64,000 bases of DNA from Pedobacter sp. Leaf250 (GTDB lineage: Bacteria > Bacteroidota > Bacteroidia > Sphingobacteriales > Sphingobacteriaceae): positions 1 through 64,000 of the forward strand of contig NZ_CAKLBU010000009.1 of assembly GCF_920984735.1 (NCBI RefSeq), given 5' to 3'. This document shows, piece by piece, positions 36,335 through 45,834 of the stretch (positions within the stretch are counted from its first letter, which is position 1; each line of letters starts with the position of its first letter). Position numbers and translations under genes: made by a program. The notes below the pieces were generated by a model. The model searched no databases, was not told the DNA's origin, and was given only the letters and a program-made list of their open reading frames with translations.

Positions 36335-37321
36335 TTAATTCCCTACAAATTTCACATCGCTGAATACAAATTGCGTGGAAGCATCTGTTTTGGTTTTATT
36401 GTAATATGGAGAAAACATTTTGCCTGAAATGGTTCCGTTCTTGGTATCAATTTGGAGTAATCGCAAATATCCTCCACCACTATCTTCGCATTGATAATTT
36501 TGCAGGATGGAATAAATGGTGTTTCCTTGAGTGCCTACATCAGTGCGCTGTGCGGCATAACAAACATGGCCGCTCAAAACCAACAATAGGTTTTTATGGT
36601 TTTTTAAATATTTATTGAAAATATCCGAACATTTCATGTTCCCGTAACCTGCATTAGTTGTATTTATTTCTCCTGTAGGGGTTAAATGATAATGCGTTAG
36701 CACGATTGTATTATAATCTGGATAAACGGAAATTACACTATCTGCCCACTTTACAGCATTTTCTCTGGCACAGAATTCCAAATTAATAACCATCCATTTC
36801 TTAGCTCCTGCAGTAAACTGATGGAAAGCATTATCGCTTTTACCAGCCTCAAAAACACCTTTTTGAAGTTTAAAACGGCTGATTGGAAAAAAGGAATTAA
36901 ATTTGGTTGTATTGCGTAAATTGGCATTTACATTGCCTGGAGCAGCGCTTCCGCTATTGGGTAGAACCGCACCTGTATCATGATTTCCGATAGCAATTAC
37001 ATAGGGAACATTGCGATCATCCAGGCGTTTCATGATATTGCTTGCATTTTGGTATTGAGGAATGGTATCAAAATTTACCAAATCGCCCACATGAAGTGCT
37101 AAAGGTATATTCAGGGAATCTCTTTTGTTGGCTATCCAATCGCATTGACTAACAAACATGGCCATTTTACCCGTTACCGCTTCTTGCGTATCAGGGAAAA
37201 TGGGGATTACAAAAGAAGTATTTGAGGCTTCAGGCAGATTAGGCTGATTTTCAGGACTATCTTTATGCTTAGAACAGCTGAAAATAAAGAGTAAAATCAA
37301 AATATGAAACAGCTTTTTCAT
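36335..37321 (-). CDS. Metallophosphoesterase lipoprotein
   Basis: 328 residues with lipobox LFIFSCSKH. Calcineurin-like metal motifs in order: HVGDLVNFD, IGNHDTG and, further on, VLTHYHLTP and VLSGHVCYAA. It should be a lipid-anchored phosphoesterase in the envelope. The first metal motif (usually DxH) appears altered, with IFPDTQE. Substrate unknown. Confidence 0.85.
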   Translation of the reverse strand: MKKLFHILILLFIFSCSKHKDSPENQPNLPEASNTSFVIPIFPDTQEAVTGKMAMFVSQCDWIANKRDSLNIPLALHVGDLVNFDTIPQYQNASNIMKRLDDRNVPYVIAIGNHDTGAVLPNSGSAAPGNVNANLRNTTKFNSFFPISRFKLQKGVFEAGKSDNAFHQFTAGAKKWMVINLEFCARENAVKWADSVISVYPDYNTIVLTHYHLTPTGEINTTNAGYGNMKCSDIFNKYLKNHKNLLLVLSGHVCYAAQRTDVGTQGNTIYSILQNYQCEDSGGGYLRLLQIDTKNGTISGKMFSPYYNKTKTDASTQFVFSDVKFVGN

Positions 37322-37388
37322 CTACATTTACTTTACCCTTTAACGAATGATAAATTAGTTTATTGTTGCAAAATGATTGATAGAAAAG

Positions 37389-38003
37389 CTATTCGCCAAG
37401 CTTAAAATCTTTGTAATAGAAATCTTTATCGGCATCGGTTATCTGGCGAATTACCCTGCAAGGATTTCCTGCTGCAAAAACATTATCGGGAATGTCCCTG
37501 GTAACAATACTGCCCGACCCAATAACTACATTTGATCCGATTTTTACCCCTGGATTAATTACTACATTTCCGCCAATCCACACACTGTTCCCAATTGTTA
37601 CTTCCTGTGCCCATTCCCATTCCTGATCGCGTAAATGTGCATGCATTGGATGCCCTGCTGTATATATGGCTACATTTGGCGCAATAAAAACACTATTGCC
37701 AATGCTTACCTTGGCACAATCTAAAATCACCAAATTGAAATTGGCGTAAAAATTATCACCGATTTCAATATTGTAACCGTAATCACAACGGAAAGGTGGT
37801 TCTACATAAAACATCTTTTTTGTTTTGCCGAACAATTTTTTTAATAACTCTTTGCGTTGCTTGATAAATTTTGGTGCAAGATGATTAAACTCGTAAACGA
37901 TCTCACGGGCTTTTAATCTTTCTTTTGATAATTCTGCATCGCCAGCCTGATAAGCTTTACCGGCAAGCATTTTTTGTTTTTCGCTTAATATATTAGTTTC
38001 CAT
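37389..38003 (-). CDS. Sugar O-acetyltransferase (maltose/galactoside type)
   Basis: 204 residues. N-terminal Mac domain (EKQKMLAGKAYQAGDAEL), then left-handed beta-helix hexapeptide repeats with IGNSVWIGGNVVINPGVKIG. The catalytic His is in YTAGHPMHAHLRD. It acetylates sugars with acetyl-CoA; the specific sugar is not defined. Equivalent to E. coli Maa/LacA. Confidence 0.92.
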   Translation of the reverse strand: METNILSEKQKMLAGKAYQAGDAELSKERLKAREIVYEFNHLAPKFIKQRKELLKKLFGKTKKMFYVEPPFRCDYGYNIEIGDNFYANFNLVILDCAKVSIGNSVFIAPNVAIYTAGHPMHAHLRDQEWEWAQEVTIGNSVWIGGNVVINPGVKIGSNVVIGSGSIVTRDIPDNVFAAGNPCRVIRQITDADKDFYYKDFKLGE

Positions 38004-38079
38004 TTATCAATTTTTGTAATGCTAATTTAAAAAAGAATTAAATATCTCATTAGACAATAGCGAAGTTATTTAGATAACA

Positions 38080-38117
38080 GCAAAAAAAAACGGAGCATCG
38101 TTTATGAATGCTCCGCT
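38080..38117 (-). terminator. Rho-independent terminator of the cupin-like gene
   Basis: On the minus strand CGGAGCAT / ATGCTCCG with a loop of about 9 bases is followed by a run of nine T. Confidence 0.88.
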
Positions 38118-38166
38118 GAAATTGCTTTCCTGTAAAACTCTTTAACGAATTTTAGGATATATTTTT

Positions 38167-39045
38167 TTAAGGTCTACCTTTAGCGAGTGCTTTTTCAGCT
38201 ATTTTAACTGCTTTCTTTTCTCTCCAGTTCGCATACTTTTCTTTGAAAGTCATTTTTATTAAACTGTCGATAGCTCCATGGGTAAATAAACTCCAAACGC
38301 TGGCCACTTTGCGGCTTATTGATTGATCCCAGGCACGTAAACTTAAAGAGAACGATCCATCTAGATATTTCATCCAGTGCCACATGCCTGTTGGCATAAA
38401 TAAGGTATCGCCATGCTCCAAGAAAACTTCGTAACCTTCTACACCTTTTAAAGCAGGGAATTTTTCGAAGTCAGGGTTTGCAACATCGTAATCTTCTAAA
38501 GCATAAGTGGCATTTGGTAAACAGTATAACCTGTCTTTCCATTTGTTATCAAAAAGAACAATGTGTTTTCTTCCGCCAAAATGGGTGTGGAAAATATGCG
38601 GTAAATCGATATCATAATGTAAGAATGTTACCGAATTAGAACCGCCAAAAAACATAGCAGGCATACTTTCGATAAAACCACCCATCAAATCTTTAGGGAT
38701 TTTTACATCATTAATCAAACTTGGTACTTTTTTAAATAAATTGAAGAAAAAGATTCTCAATTCAGTTGGTTCACGCTTAATTAAATCCAGATAATCGCCG
38801 AATTTCATGTGTGCTGTAGCGGCGTTGATTGGTTTTGAAGGATCTGCTTTAGAATTATCATATAAAGGAACTTCTAAATCGCCACCAATTTCTTTTAAAT
38901 ATTCGGTAGTCCATTTTTCTCTTGCCGGCCAATCTTTGGTGAGGCCTCTGATTACTAGCGGCTTTTTGGTTTTCAAATATTTTTTTTTGAAGTCTTCGGG
39001 AGTAATATTCTCGACGATATCTACAGGTTTTAATATGAAACTCAT
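38167..39045 (-). CDS. Cupin-like (JmjC) Fe(II)/2-oxoglutarate oxygenase-like protein
   Basis: 292 residues. The iron ligands are visible: HYD at 143-145 (His143, Asp145) and His223 in MPTGMWHWMKYLDG, in the arrangement of JmjC-type cupin_8 proteins such as FIH-like hydroxylases. The N-terminal PLVIRGLTKDWPAREKWT is the family entry motif. Such enzymes hydroxylate proteins, ribosomal proteins or small molecules. The substrate is unknown. A DUF3050 gene lies upstream on the same strand. Confidence 0.88.
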   Translation of the reverse strand: MSFILKPVDIVENITPEDFKKKYLKTKKPLVIRGLTKDWPAREKWTTEYLKEIGGDLEVPLYDNSKADPSKPINAATAHMKFGDYLDLIKREPTELRIFFFNLFKKVPSLINDVKIPKDLMGGFIESMPAMFFGGSNSVTFLHYDIDLPHIFHTHFGGRKHIVLFDNKWKDRLYCLPNATYALEDYDVANPDFEKFPALKGVEGYEVFLEHGDTLFMPTGMWHWMKYLDGSFSLSLRAWDQSISRKVASVWSLFTHGAIDSLIKMTFKEKYANWREKKAVKIAEKALAKGRP

Positions 39046-39176
39046 GCGTTTTAAATCGGTTATTTGTTGCCGAACAACAAATGTGTAAATTTTATTTTAC
39101 AAATAATATATCTCTAATCAAATGTGACGCAATTTACTTAATTCTGAATTAGCATTATATTGATGTTCTGTTAACG

Positions 39177-39962
39177 CTAAGCCAATACTTTTCTGCCTGC
39201 AATTTCGGCGTAAGCTGCATCCCATAAATCGATGCGTTTTTGCAAAGCCTGCTTAGTTGTTTCTTCAGCTTCTGCCCAATAACCTTCATCTTTTTCGCAA
39301 AGTTTTTCTGTCATTGATAAGGCCAAATGACTGTGGTGATCTCCATCTACTTCAATATGACGTTCCAGATAATATTTAAAAATAGAAACCTTATCAGGTT
39401 GCGTACTATTTAAGTCGTTAACCATGCTAAAAAACATATTCGGAATTAAATCTTCGCGACCGAAAGTAAAACTTGCTGCCTGTAAATGTGCTTTATCGCT
39501 ATTGATGGTTTCGAAAGTAGAACGAACGAAATCCCTCGCCGAAGGCGGAACTTGTGCAAGTTCAAACGCCATATCGAAATCTCTACCTTTTTGTAATGAA
39601 GCCAGGAAATTTTTTATTGGTGAAACATTGGCCCCACATTGAGCCATTGCATCTAAGTATAATTCGAAGTGGCTTTTAATGTTACCATCGGCGTCTACAT
39701 CACTTTCTTCACCGGCAACAATTTCATTAATCAGTTGCCTGGTAACAGCATCGCCAACCGGAAACCAAGGTAAAATGGTACAGGTAAGTTTTATTTGTAA
39801 AGCTTTAAGCAACGACATAAAATCCCAAACGGCATAAACATGGTGTTCCATAAAAACCTGAAGATCTTCTAGCTCGCTTATAGCAGAATAAACTTTATGA
39901 TTTATGATTTGCTGCCTCAAAGACTCGATGTTGTTCTGGATTTTTAAAATGTTGGGATGCAT
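39177..39962 (-). CDS. DUF3050 family protein, heme-oxygenase-like fold candidate
   Basis: 261 residues. Possible metal ligands: Glu39 and His40/41 in [12 protein letters not shown], Glu170, and Glu200, His202, Asp206, His209/210 in [18 protein letters not shown]. The pattern resembles the heme-oxygenase-like diiron oxidase superfamily, which is inference. The family has no established role that I know of. It sits 131 bases before the cupin-like oxygenase gene, same strand. Confidence 0.75.
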   Translation of the reverse strand: MHPNILKIQNNIESLRQQIINHKVYSAISELEDLQVFMEHHVYAVWDFMSLLKALQIKLTCTILPWFPVGDAVTRQLINEIVAGEESDVDADGNIKSHFELYLDAMAQCGANVSPIKNFLASLQKGRDFDMAFELAQVPPSARDFVRSTFETINSDKAHLQAASFTFGREDLIPNMFFSMVNDLNSTQPDKVSIFKYYLERHIEVDGDHHSHLALSMTEKLCEKDEGYWAEAEETTKQALQKRIDLWDAAYAEIAGRKVLA

Positions 39963-40399
39963 GTTCGATTTTAAATCTATGTACTGAATAATTTTTATTA
40001 CAAGACCAAAATTAATCAGTTATTGATTGCAAAACTTATAAAGCTCAAAACGTGAAATACCGCTGACATAAAAATCCTATAACGATTAAATCGTATACAG
40101 ATAACAATTTGAATTATAATAGGATTTTATGATAAATGGTTAATTAGATTCCCGCTAAAACAAAAATTCCCCAGTAATTTATCAATTAATGGGGAATATC
40201 ATTTGTTTGGTTTATTATCCACTCATCCGAGGGGGAAAAAGTGTCATCCATAACTTTTCCCGGCTTAATTGCCAGATCTAATTTAAATTTAAATCAAATA
40301 TTTTCATACAATCATTCGATATCAGGTACTTTTTCGCGTAAAAACTGAAAGGTTTATACTTAAATATGCTGAAGATTACTATCTATAAGATGTTATTAG
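39963..40399. other. Gene-free spacer with hairpins
   Basis: No coding region is visible. It holds an inverted repeat AAAATCCTATAA / TTATAATAGGATTTT at about 40071-40128, the terminator at 40157-40197, and AT-rich sequence. Confidence 0.6.
40157..40197 (-). terminator. Rho-independent terminator of the SDR gene
   Basis: On the minus strand ATTCCCCATTAATTGATAAA and TTACTGGGGAAT form a stem (40165-40197), followed by TTTTTGTTTT. Confidence 0.75.
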
Positions 40400-41182
40400 T
40401 TAAATTACCTTTGCTTCGCGAACCTTTTTAGAGAAAATTTTTGGGAAAAAACGTTTCAACCAAATGGCTTTGATTTCTTTTCCACCAATATAAACTTCTT
40501 CTTTCTTTGCTTGAATAGCCTTGACCATTTGTTTAGCGCATTCTGCAGGAGACATCGCTTTTTCATGCGCATCACCCATAATGTTCAGAGGTTTCCCATC
40601 GCCAGTTAGTGCATTATAGGTTACATTTGTTTTGATAAATCCTGGGCAAACAATGGTAATGTCGATGTTTTTATCAAAAACTTCTGATCGGAGCGAATCG
40701 AAATACCCATGTAAAGCATGTTTGGAAGCTGAATATGCTGATCTTAGTTTGGTGCCGAATTTCCCGACCAAGCTGCTCACAATTACGATTTGTCCTCCGC
40801 CATTTTTTATCATTGAGGGTAAAACAGATTTGCTTAACGAAACTGTTCCCCAGAAATTGGTGTCCATAATTTGCTGCTCGGTTTTTAAATCAGTTTCCAA
40901 AGCCAGACCTCGCTGACTTACCCCGCCGCTGTTAATCAGCAGATCAATTTTGCCGAAGATTTTAATTGCATCTTCTGCTTTACTTTCCAATAATGAGGTT
41001 TCGCTCAAATCGAAAGGCAATACATGTACGTTAAAAGAATTTTGACAATTCCCCTTTACCCGAAATAATTCATCGCGATTGCGACCCGAAATAATGAGTT
41101 TATCTCCAGCTTTAAAATATTCGTAAACTAAAGCTTCTCCTATTCCTGAAGATGCGCCTGTTATCCAAACAATTTGTGACAT
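40400..41182 (-). CDS. Short-chain dehydrogenase/reductase
   Basis: 260 residues, classical SDR. Cofactor loop TGASSGIGEAL, NSG-type motif INSGGVSQRG in place of NNAG, catalytic Ser in VIVSSLVG and YSASK with Tyr and Lys. The C-terminal extension is short and basic. NADP(H) or NAD(H) dependence and substrate cannot be told. It lies 67 bases behind hemW on the same strand. Confidence 0.92.
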   Translation of the reverse strand: MSQIVWITGASSGIGEALVYEYFKAGDKLIISGRNRDELFRVKGNCQNSFNVHVLPFDLSETSLLESKAEDAIKIFGKIDLLINSGGVSQRGLALETDLKTEQQIMDTNFWGTVSLSKSVLPSMIKNGGGQIVIVSSLVGKFGTKLRSAYSASKHALHGYFDSLRSEVFDKNIDITIVCPGFIKTNVTYNALTGDGKPLNIMGDAHEKAMSPAECAKQMVKAIQAKKEEVYIGGKEIKAIWLKRFFPKIFSKKVREAKVI

Positions 41183-41249
41183 ATTTAAATTATTGAGAAA
41201 TTAAAATGTGATTAACAATGCTGCTTGCTATTCTCTATTTAAAAATCAT

Positions 41250-42380
41250 TCAATCATTAATAATAAACATTTCTGATGCAATATGATCTGCAAATAGTTT
41301 TCCGCTCTGGCTTAATTTAATCTTTTCTTCTTCAAAAATCAACCAATCCTTATCTTCAAAACTGCGAAGATTTTTTTTGGTTTCTTCAAAAAACTCTTTT
41401 CCGAAATGGTTTGATATTTTATTCAAATCCGTTCCCCACATAGTTCTTAATGATGTCATGATATACTCATTAAATCGATCATTCAAACTCAGCTCCTCTA
41501 CGGTTTCTGCTAGCTTATTGCTCTCCAGTTTTTCCATATAGCTTGCATTATTCGCTGGATTCATATATCTGTTTTGTCCATCAAATCCGTGTGCCGATGG
41601 CCCGATACCAATATAGTTTATACCTTTCCAATAATTTGTATTATGAATGGCGTAGCGGTCTGGCTTTGCGAAGTTTGATATTTCATAATGTTCGAAACCA
41701 GAAGCCATTAATTTCCCCATTAAAATAACAAACTGTTCTGCACTTTGAGTATCGCTAACCTGGGTTTGTTTTTTATTTTTAATGGCATGAGCCAAAGCTG
41801 TTCTTGGTTCAACGGTTAATGCATAGGCAGAAATATGTGGTACTTCTAGTTCGATTGCCTTATTAATGTTGCTTAACCATTTCGCATCCGTTAAAAGTGG
41901 ATAGCCATAAATAAGATCAATCGTCAGATTTTCAAAGCCAGCATCCTGACTTCTTTTAATACAATTTTCGGCCTCATCAGCATTGTGTGCCCTATTCATC
42001 CAGATTAAATCTTCGTTGTAGAAAGATTGGATCCCTACACTAAACCTATTTACCGGCAGTTGTTTAAGCTCTTTTAACTTTTGAGAAGTTAAATCGTCAG
42101 GGTTAGTTTCGATAGTAATTTCAGCGCCAGCATCTACAGAAAAGGTATGATTTATGGTATCAAAAATCTTTTGTAATGCTTCCTGCGATAATATAGATGG
42201 TGTTCCTCCACCGAAATAAATGCTTCCAACATGCCCTGAAATCCTGTCTTTTTTCATTCTGATTTCTTTGCAAATGGCATCAACCATTTCATCGGCATAT
42301 TTTAACGAAGTGCTGAAATGGAAATCGCAATAATGGCAAGCCTTTTTGCAAAAAGGAATATGGATGTAAATACCGGACAT
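41250..42380 (-). CDS. hemW: Radical SAM heme chaperone HemW
   Basis: 376 residues from ATG 42380 (MSGIYIHIPFC). A start at 42413 would add 11 residues. The radical SAM cluster ligands are Cys11, Cys15 and Cys18 (CKKACHYC). Family segments SIYFGGGTPSIL and IETNPDDLT follow. HemW-type proteins were long named oxygen-independent coproporphyrinogen oxidase but act in heme trafficking. True HemN carries a different cysteine motif and is longer, so HemW is preferred. Confidence 0.9.
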   Translation of the reverse strand: MSGIYIHIPFCKKACHYCDFHFSTSLKYADEMVDAICKEIRMKKDRISGHVGSIYFGGGTPSILSQEALQKIFDTINHTFSVDAGAEITIETNPDDLTSQKLKELKQLPVNRFSVGIQSFYNEDLIWMNRAHNADEAENCIKRSQDAGFENLTIDLIYGYPLLTDAKWLSNINKAIELEVPHISAYALTVEPRTALAHAIKNKKQTQVSDTQSAEQFVILMGKLMASGFEHYEISNFAKPDRYAIHNTNYWKGINYIGIGPSAHGFDGQNRYMNPANNASYMEKLESNKLAETVEELSLNDRFNEYIMTSLRTMWGTDLNKISNHFGKEFFEETKKNLRSFEDKDWLIFEEEKIKLSQSGKLFADHIASEMFIIND

Positions 42381-42446
42381 TTGCGCCAAAGATACAGCAT
42401 ATTCCATATCCATTTATTTTCTTTAGGTAAACAATGATTAATCAAT

Positions 42447-42454
42447 TACTTTTG
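42447..42454 (+). promoter_or_regulatory. Bacteroidota -7 element before the DUF4271 gene
   Basis: TACTTTTG fits TAnnTTTG, 24 bases before the ATG. A similar TACTTTTG at 43397-43404, inside the gene, lies 67 bases before the HemD-like gene and might be an internal promoter. Confidence 0.45.
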
Positions 42455-42478
42455 CTTCCTTAATTTTGAATTCACTAC

Positions 42479-43456
42479 ATGCCGAAGTTTATTATCATTT
42501 TATTCGCAATTTTATTGTCGGCCAATTTTTTGTTTGCACAAGAAATTTCGAATAATACTGATTCTGCATCGGTTGTTAAAACTCAATTTAGAAGATATCG
42601 ATTGGATTCGGCAGCACTCGCCAGGCAAAAATTTGTTACTGATTCTATTGTTAAGCATACGTGGGCCTTGCCCGATAGCTTGTTAAATAAAACCATTTTG
42701 CTGGATAGCGTTGAAAAGGAATTTCTCTTTCCATCACTTGATATTATTTCCTGGCAAAAAAAATATGAGCATCTAAAAAGAAAAGCAAATCCATATCAAT
42801 TGGGTTCGCAAATTCCTAAAGGCAATGTAGGCTTACTGGGATTTATTTTTGCCATGTTGGTCATTTTTGCCATTTTGAAAAATGCATTTGCGAAACAGTT
42901 GTCAGCAATTGTGCAATCATTCTTCAGCAATCGGATTTTAAATAACATTAATAAAGAAGATAACCTATTCAGTTCCTGGCCATTTTTATTGCTGTTTGTG
43001 CAATTTGGTTTTGTATTTGGAATGTTTTTCTTTCTCGTTGCGCAGTGGCGGGATATGTATCAGGCGAAAGATGGATTTAAGTTTTTCTTCACCATTTCAA
43101 TAACCATTATTTTATTTTATGCGCTAAAATTGGTTGTTTTAAGGTTTCTGGGATTCTTATTTAATGTTCAAAAACCAGTTGGCGAATACATCTCCATATT
43201 ATACCTAAGTTATTTCAATGCGTCGCTGCTTTTTATACCCTTGGTGGTTTCTTTCGCATTATCGCCGCTAAAATATGGCGAAGTTTATATCGTATTGGCG
43301 GTCTTATTGTTAGGGGTTATTTTCGCTTTTCAATTGCTTAGAGCTGGAGTGACTATACTTTCTAATAATAAGTTTTCGAAAATGCATTTAATTTTGTACT
43401 TTTGCGCCCTCGAAATATGTCCTATTTTGATACTAATTAAAACGATAGGATTGTAG
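42479..43456 (+). CDS. DUF4271 membrane protein
   Basis: 325 residues with a signal-like N-terminus (FAQEISN) and, from about 118, six hydrophobic helices. The family DUF4271 is restricted to Bacteroidota and commonly precedes the HemD-like gene upstream of gldK, as here. Function unknown. An envelope role linked to gliding/T9SS is possible only by context. Confidence 0.8.
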   Translation: MPKFIIILFAILLSANFLFAQEISNNTDSASVVKTQFRRYRLDSAALARQKFVTDSIVKHTWALPDSLLNKTILLDSVEKEFLFPSLDIISWQKKYEHLKRKANPYQLGSQIPKGNVGLLGFIFAMLVIFAILKNAFAKQLSAIVQSFFSNRILNNINKEDNLFSSWPFLLLFVQFGFVFGMFFFLVAQWRDMYQAKDGFKFFFTISITIILFYALKLVVLRFLGFLFNVQKPVGEYISILYLSYFNASLLFIPLVVSFALSPLKYGEVYIVLAVLLLGVIFAFQLLRAGVTILSNNKFSKMHLILYFCALEICPILILIKTIGL

Positions 43457-43470
43457 CAGGAAAAAGGAAA

Positions 43471-44241
43471 ATGCAAGAAAAGAACGACTCTAGAATTCGC
43501 AAAGTGAAAAGTATTTTGGTTACTTTACCAAAACCTGAAACAGAAAAATCTCCTTACTACGACTTGGCCAAAAAGCACAATTTAAAAGTTGACTTTAGGT
43601 CGTTCATTCATGTTGAAGGAGTGCCAGCAAGGGACTTTAGGAAAGACAAAATCAACCTAGCCGATTTTACGGCTGTTATTTTTACCAGTCGCAACGCTGC
43701 CGATCATTTTTTTAGAATCTGTGAAGAAATGCGATATGATGTTCCTGCTGAATTAAAATATTTTTGTCTGTCTGAAACTATTGCTCTGTATCTGCAGAAA
43801 TATATTCAATATAGAAAGCGTAAGATTTTCTTTGGTAAACAAACTGCTGCAGACTTAGCCGAAGTGTTAAAAAAGCACGCTAATGAGAAATTTTTATATC
43901 CTTGTTCTGATGTAGCAACAGAAGATACCATGAAGTTTTTGGAAAAAAGTGGTTATGATTTTACTCCAGCTGTGCTTTTTAGAACAGTGGTAAGTGATTT
44001 ATCCGATCTTGCAGAGGTTTTTTATGATGTTATTGCCTTCTTCAGTCCTTCAAGTATTCAATCGCTTTTCAAAAACTTCCCTAATTTTAAGCAAAATAAT
44101 ACCCGTATTGCCGCATTTGGTGTAAATACCAGTAAAGCATGTGCGGATATGGATTTGATAGTTGATATTGCTGCACCAACCCCGGGTGTTCCATCAATGA
44201 CAATGGCCATTGAAAACTATATCAAAATATCTAATAAATAA
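43471..44241 (+). CDS. Uroporphyrinogen-III synthase family protein
   Basis: 256 residues of the HemD fold: ILVTLPKPETEKSPYYDLAK at the start, VIFTSRNAADHFFRIC, then KFLYPCSDVATEDTMKFLEK and IAFFSPSSIQSLFKNF. HemD cyclises hydroxymethylbilane. In Bacteroidota this copy is typically linked to gldK rather than to heme genes, so a different role cannot be excluded and I leave the symbol empty. A terminator follows. Confidence 0.82.
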   Translation: MQEKNDSRIRKVKSILVTLPKPETEKSPYYDLAKKHNLKVDFRSFIHVEGVPARDFRKDKINLADFTAVIFTSRNAADHFFRICEEMRYDVPAELKYFCLSETIALYLQKYIQYRKRKIFFGKQTAADLAEVLKKHANEKFLYPCSDVATEDTMKFLEKSGYDFTPAVLFRTVVSDLSDLAEVFYDVIAFFSPSSIQSLFKNFPNFKQNNTRIAAFGVNTSKACADMDLIVDIAAPTPGVPSMTMAIENYIKISNK

Positions 44242-44269
44242 TACAATCAATAATTTATTTTTAGTCAAC

Positions 44270-44318
44270 ACAATAAAAGCGTAACTTTACTGTTATAACA
44301 GGGTTACGCTTTTGTTGT
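44270..44318 (+). terminator. Rho-independent terminator after the HemD-like gene
   Basis: AAAAGCGTAAC at 44275-44285 pairs with GTTACGCTTTT at 44303-44313 (11 pairs). ACAA/TTGT outside may extend the stem. It separates this gene from gldK. Confidence 0.8.
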
Positions 44319-44463
44319 AACAAGAATATTAGATCAAAATGCGGTTTAACTAACCGTATTTGCATTAAACAAACGATTTAACGTAAAATATTTGCAATTG
44401 TTGATTATTTCAATGATTTTTGATAAAATTGCTCCTAATCGTGCTTTGCACACTGTAAGAAAT

Positions 44464-45789
44464 ATGAAGAAAATCTACCTTCTAGCTATTGCGGGTATAA
44501 CTGTTTTGCTAGCAAGTTGTGGCCATGGGGGTCAGGGCGAGCTAGTGGGCGCTTATAACCGGAAATTTAAAAATAACAGAATCCCTTTGGGCATGGTTTA
44601 CATCCCGCCAGGGCATACACCACTCGGTGGTTCTGATGAAGATATTACCTTTTCGCAAAATGGACCGAGCAGGATGACTACCATTCCTGCCTTTTTCATG
44701 GATCAAACGGAAATTTCAAATGCTGAGTACCGCCAATTCACCAATTGGGTTCGCGATTCTATTGCAATTGCAATGATGGGCAATCCACAACAGTTTATGA
44801 TCACTCCGAAAGGAAATGCTGCTACTGCATTAGGAGGTGAAAAGTATATAGATTGGAAAAAAGTTGGTACAAACGGCGTTAATATTTGGCGCAATAAAGG
44901 TAAAGGTGCAAATGGTGCCCAGGCCAGCCAATTAGATGGCATGTATTATTCTGGCTTGGATGCCCTTCCTGGCAAGAAAGAAATTGATGTTCGTAAGTTG
45001 GAATATTCATATGCAGAATTAAATATGGATAAAGCAGCATTGGGGCATAAAAATCCGAACAGTAAACGTCAGGATTATATAGATCGCTATAATATTGCTA
45101 TTTATCCAGATACAATGGTATGGAAAACAGATTATTCATACTCAATGAACGATCCAATGGTTCGTGCTTATTATAGCCACCCTTCTTATGATGACTATCC
45201 AGTTGTTGGAGTAAGCTGGGAGCAGGCAAAAGCATTCGGACAGTGGAGAACAAGATTGTATGATGGCGTAGCGCAGGCAAGAAGAATGCCAGTAGGTTCA
45301 AGATCTGATTACCGATTGCCAGCAGAAACTGAATTCGAATATGCAGCAAGAGGTGGAAATACCAAAACGAAATATCCTTGGGGAGGCCCATATATCAGAA
45401 ATACAAAAGGATGCTTACAAGCTAACTTTAAACCAGGACGTGGAGATTATTCTAGTGATGGTGGTATTTATACTGTTGGAGTAAGATCCTATTTCCCAAA
45501 TGATTACGGCTTGTATAATATGGCTGGTAACGTATCTGAATGGACCATCACTGCTTACAATAAAGGCGCAGCTCCATTGCTACATGATTTGAGTCCAAAC
45601 TTTACTTATGATGCAAATGCTGGAGATAGCAAATACAAAAAACGTAAAATCATAAAAGGTGGCTCATGGAAGGATACAGGATATTTCCTTCAAAATGCAG
45701 TTTCTACTTACGAATACCAAGATACACAAAGATCGTATATCGGCTTTAGATGCGTTTCCTCATACCCAGGAACCGATTTAAGAAATTAA
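44464..45789 (+). CDS. gldK: Type IX secretion/gliding lipoprotein GldK
   Basis: 441 residues from ATG 44464 (MKKIYLLAIAGITVLLASC), with lipobox LLASC. The body is a formylglycine-generating (SUMF1) type domain, for example IPPGHTPLGGSDEDI, VVGVSWEQAKAFGQWR, RLPAETEFEYAARGG and GSWKDTGYFLQNAV. GldK with GldN forms the periplasmic ring under the outer membrane in T9SS. First gene of the gldKLMN cluster. Confidence 0.96.
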   Translation: MKKIYLLAIAGITVLLASCGHGGQGELVGAYNRKFKNNRIPLGMVYIPPGHTPLGGSDEDITFSQNGPSRMTTIPAFFMDQTEISNAEYRQFTNWVRDSIAIAMMGNPQQFMITPKGNAATALGGEKYIDWKKVGTNGVNIWRNKGKGANGAQASQLDGMYYSGLDALPGKKEIDVRKLEYSYAELNMDKAALGHKNPNSKRQDYIDRYNIAIYPDTMVWKTDYSYSMNDPMVRAYYSHPSYDDYPVVGVSWEQAKAFGQWRTRLYDGVAQARRMPVGSRSDYRLPAETEFEYAARGGNTKTKYPWGGPYIRNTKGCLQANFKPGRGDYSSDGGIYTVGVRSYFPNDYGLYNMAGNVSEWTITAYNKGAAPLLHDLSPNFTYDANAGDSKYKKRKIIKGGSWKDTGYFLQNAVSTYEYQDTQRSYIGFRCVSSYPGTDLRN

Positions 45790-45834
45790 AATCAAACCAA
45801 AACAACTAAAAACTAAGAAAAACATCAAAATTTT

